From assembly GCA_945877235.1 (NCBI GenBank), contig CAMCRF010000005.1:1-64000 (forward strand): a stretch of DNA of 64,000 nucleotides. The letters run 5' to 3'. The translations under genes and the position numbers were made by a program. Positions within the stretch are counted from its first letter, which is position 1, and every line of letters starts with the position of its first letter. This document shows, piece after piece, positions 63,484-64,000 of the stretch. The notes beneath the pieces are model-generated. The model worked only from the letters and a program-made list of their open reading frames with translations. It ran no database searches and was not told the DNA's origin. The stretch comes from Bordetella parapertussis (GTDB lineage: Bacteria > Pseudomonadota > Gammaproteobacteria > Burkholderiales > Burkholderiaceae_A).

Positions 63484-64000
63484 TTATCCAATCTCATTGT
63501 TGCCGTCTATTCTCTGCCGAACCACGCGCCGAGACCGCACCAGGCACCAGATCGCCACCAGCCAGGGCACTGCGCCCACCAGCACCATCGCCAGCTGCTC
63601 CTGGCCATGGACGAGGGCGGTGAGAAAGAGGCTGAGTGTCAGGGCCAGTTCCACCAGGTAGAGCTTGAGCGAGAGCCCGTATTGGCGAATAACCACCATG
63701 CCGTAGTTGGCCATCGACAGCGCCGAGAAAGCCGCCATGCGGCAGGTTGCGGCCAGTAGTGCCCAAGTGCCCAACGCCTCGGTGGTCTCCAGGCCGGTCA
63801 GCAAGGACTGCATCAGCCACGCACTGAGCACGGCCAGGGGAATGCCCGCCATGCACACGCACAGGAAGAGGTGCGCTACGCGCTGCAGATGCAAGGCCTC
63901 TTGCCGCGTGCGCTCGCCCGCCATGAGGATGGCGTTGGGTGCCCAGGCCATCATGAGGCCCCCGAAATACAGGGCATTGATTGGCTCGAGCATGCGCGCC
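63484..64000 (-). CDS. Multi-spanning membrane protein, C-terminal part (Wzx/MATE-like), partial
   Basis: At least 169 residues; the frame continues past the right edge. Four to five hydrophobic helices (LFLCVCMAGIPLAVLSAWLM; LGTWALLAATCRMAAFSAL; LYLVELALTLSLFLTALV; LAMVLVGAVPWLVAIWCLV) with short loops and a basic tail match the last helices of polysaccharide flippases of the Wzx/MVF/MATE superfamily. This would suit a surface-polysaccharide locus beyond the edge. The ATG at 63993 may be internal. Evidence is topology only. Confidence 0.6.
   Translation of the reverse strand, partial: ARMLEPINALYFGGLMMAWAPNAILMAGERTRQEALHLQRVAHLFLCVCMAGIPLAVLSAWLMQSLLTGLETTEALGTWALLAATCRMAAFSALSMANYGMVVIRQYGLSLKLYLVELALTLSLFLTALVHGQEQLAMVLVGAVPWLVAIWCLVRSRRVVRQRIDGNNEIG

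Overview
The window is a GC-rich, gene-dense proteobacterial chromosome segment. It is most likely a betaproteobacterium of the order Burkholderiales. The support is an EF-P of the arginine-32 type with its EarP rhamnosyltransferase, a short betaproteobacterial-style H-NS, a gspN-containing type II secretion operon, aerobic HemF, and an ECF sigma/DUF3106 cluster. I could not run a similarity search, so the taxonomy is inference. I see no rRNA, tRNA, CRISPR array, insertion sequence or prophage.

Layout. (1) 1-2687, minus: acyl-CoA catabolism (acyl-CoA synthetase, enoyl-CoA hydratase, start of etfB). (2) 2759-10054: metallo-hydrolase, panB, a CysB-like regulator, an MnmC2-type tRNA oxidoreductase, SCO copper chaperone, chrA, nadD, and rsfS with a long Lys-Pro-Ala tail. 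(3) 10051-11943, minus: DUF3106 protein, small secreted protein, ECF sigma factor and probable anti-sigma. (4) 12004-19397: nucleotide-sugar genes (UDP-glucuronate epimerase, ugd, rmlBACD) with hemF and an H-NS gene. (5) 19416-21116: efp and earP. (6) 21179-25330: a 1383-residue giant flagellin. (7) 25378-27949: maf, rng and an unknown ORF. (8) 27938-37480, minus: an eleven-gene type II secretion operon. (9) 37609-45814: Tat-exported phosphatases phoX and phoD, separated by a hipA-hipB-subtilase operon and a Phd/VapC-like toxin-antitoxin pair. (10) 45844-50000: kdsA, a ManC-type enzyme and a CHASE2 nucleotide cyclase. (11) 49984-63129, minus: a secreted/redox block. (12) A frameshifted small gene and the end of a multi-spanning membrane protein.

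How genes work together. The rml genes make dTDP-L-rhamnose, the sugar EarP places on EF-P arginine 32; donor, enzyme and target lie within about 5 kb. The same sugar, with UDP-GlcA, GDP-mannose and Kdo precursors, would feed cell-surface polysaccharides.

The most interesting block is the almost gapless minus-strand run 60906 to 49984: TlpA-like thioredoxin, DUF4266 lipoprotein ending in a Gly/Cys tail, DUF3570 beta-barrel, ApbE-family FMN transferase, DUF1800, DUF1501, RTX M10 metalloprotease and S41 peptidase. The DUF3570 protein carries D-A-I-S-G-A-S, which fits the Dxx(S/T)GA(S/T) motif that ApbE enzymes flavinylate. I therefore suggest a covalently flavinylated outer-membrane protein coupled to a thiol-redox pair. 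A second RTX metalloprotease just upstream shares a duplicated C-terminal half with the first.

A second pattern is that many operon-first genes have a -10-like hexamer ending 6-7 bases before the start codon, with no usefully spaced Shine-Dalgarno. This suggests frequent leaderless transcription. The only stretch over 300 bases without an intact gene is 63130-63483, which holds a broken small secreted-protein gene.
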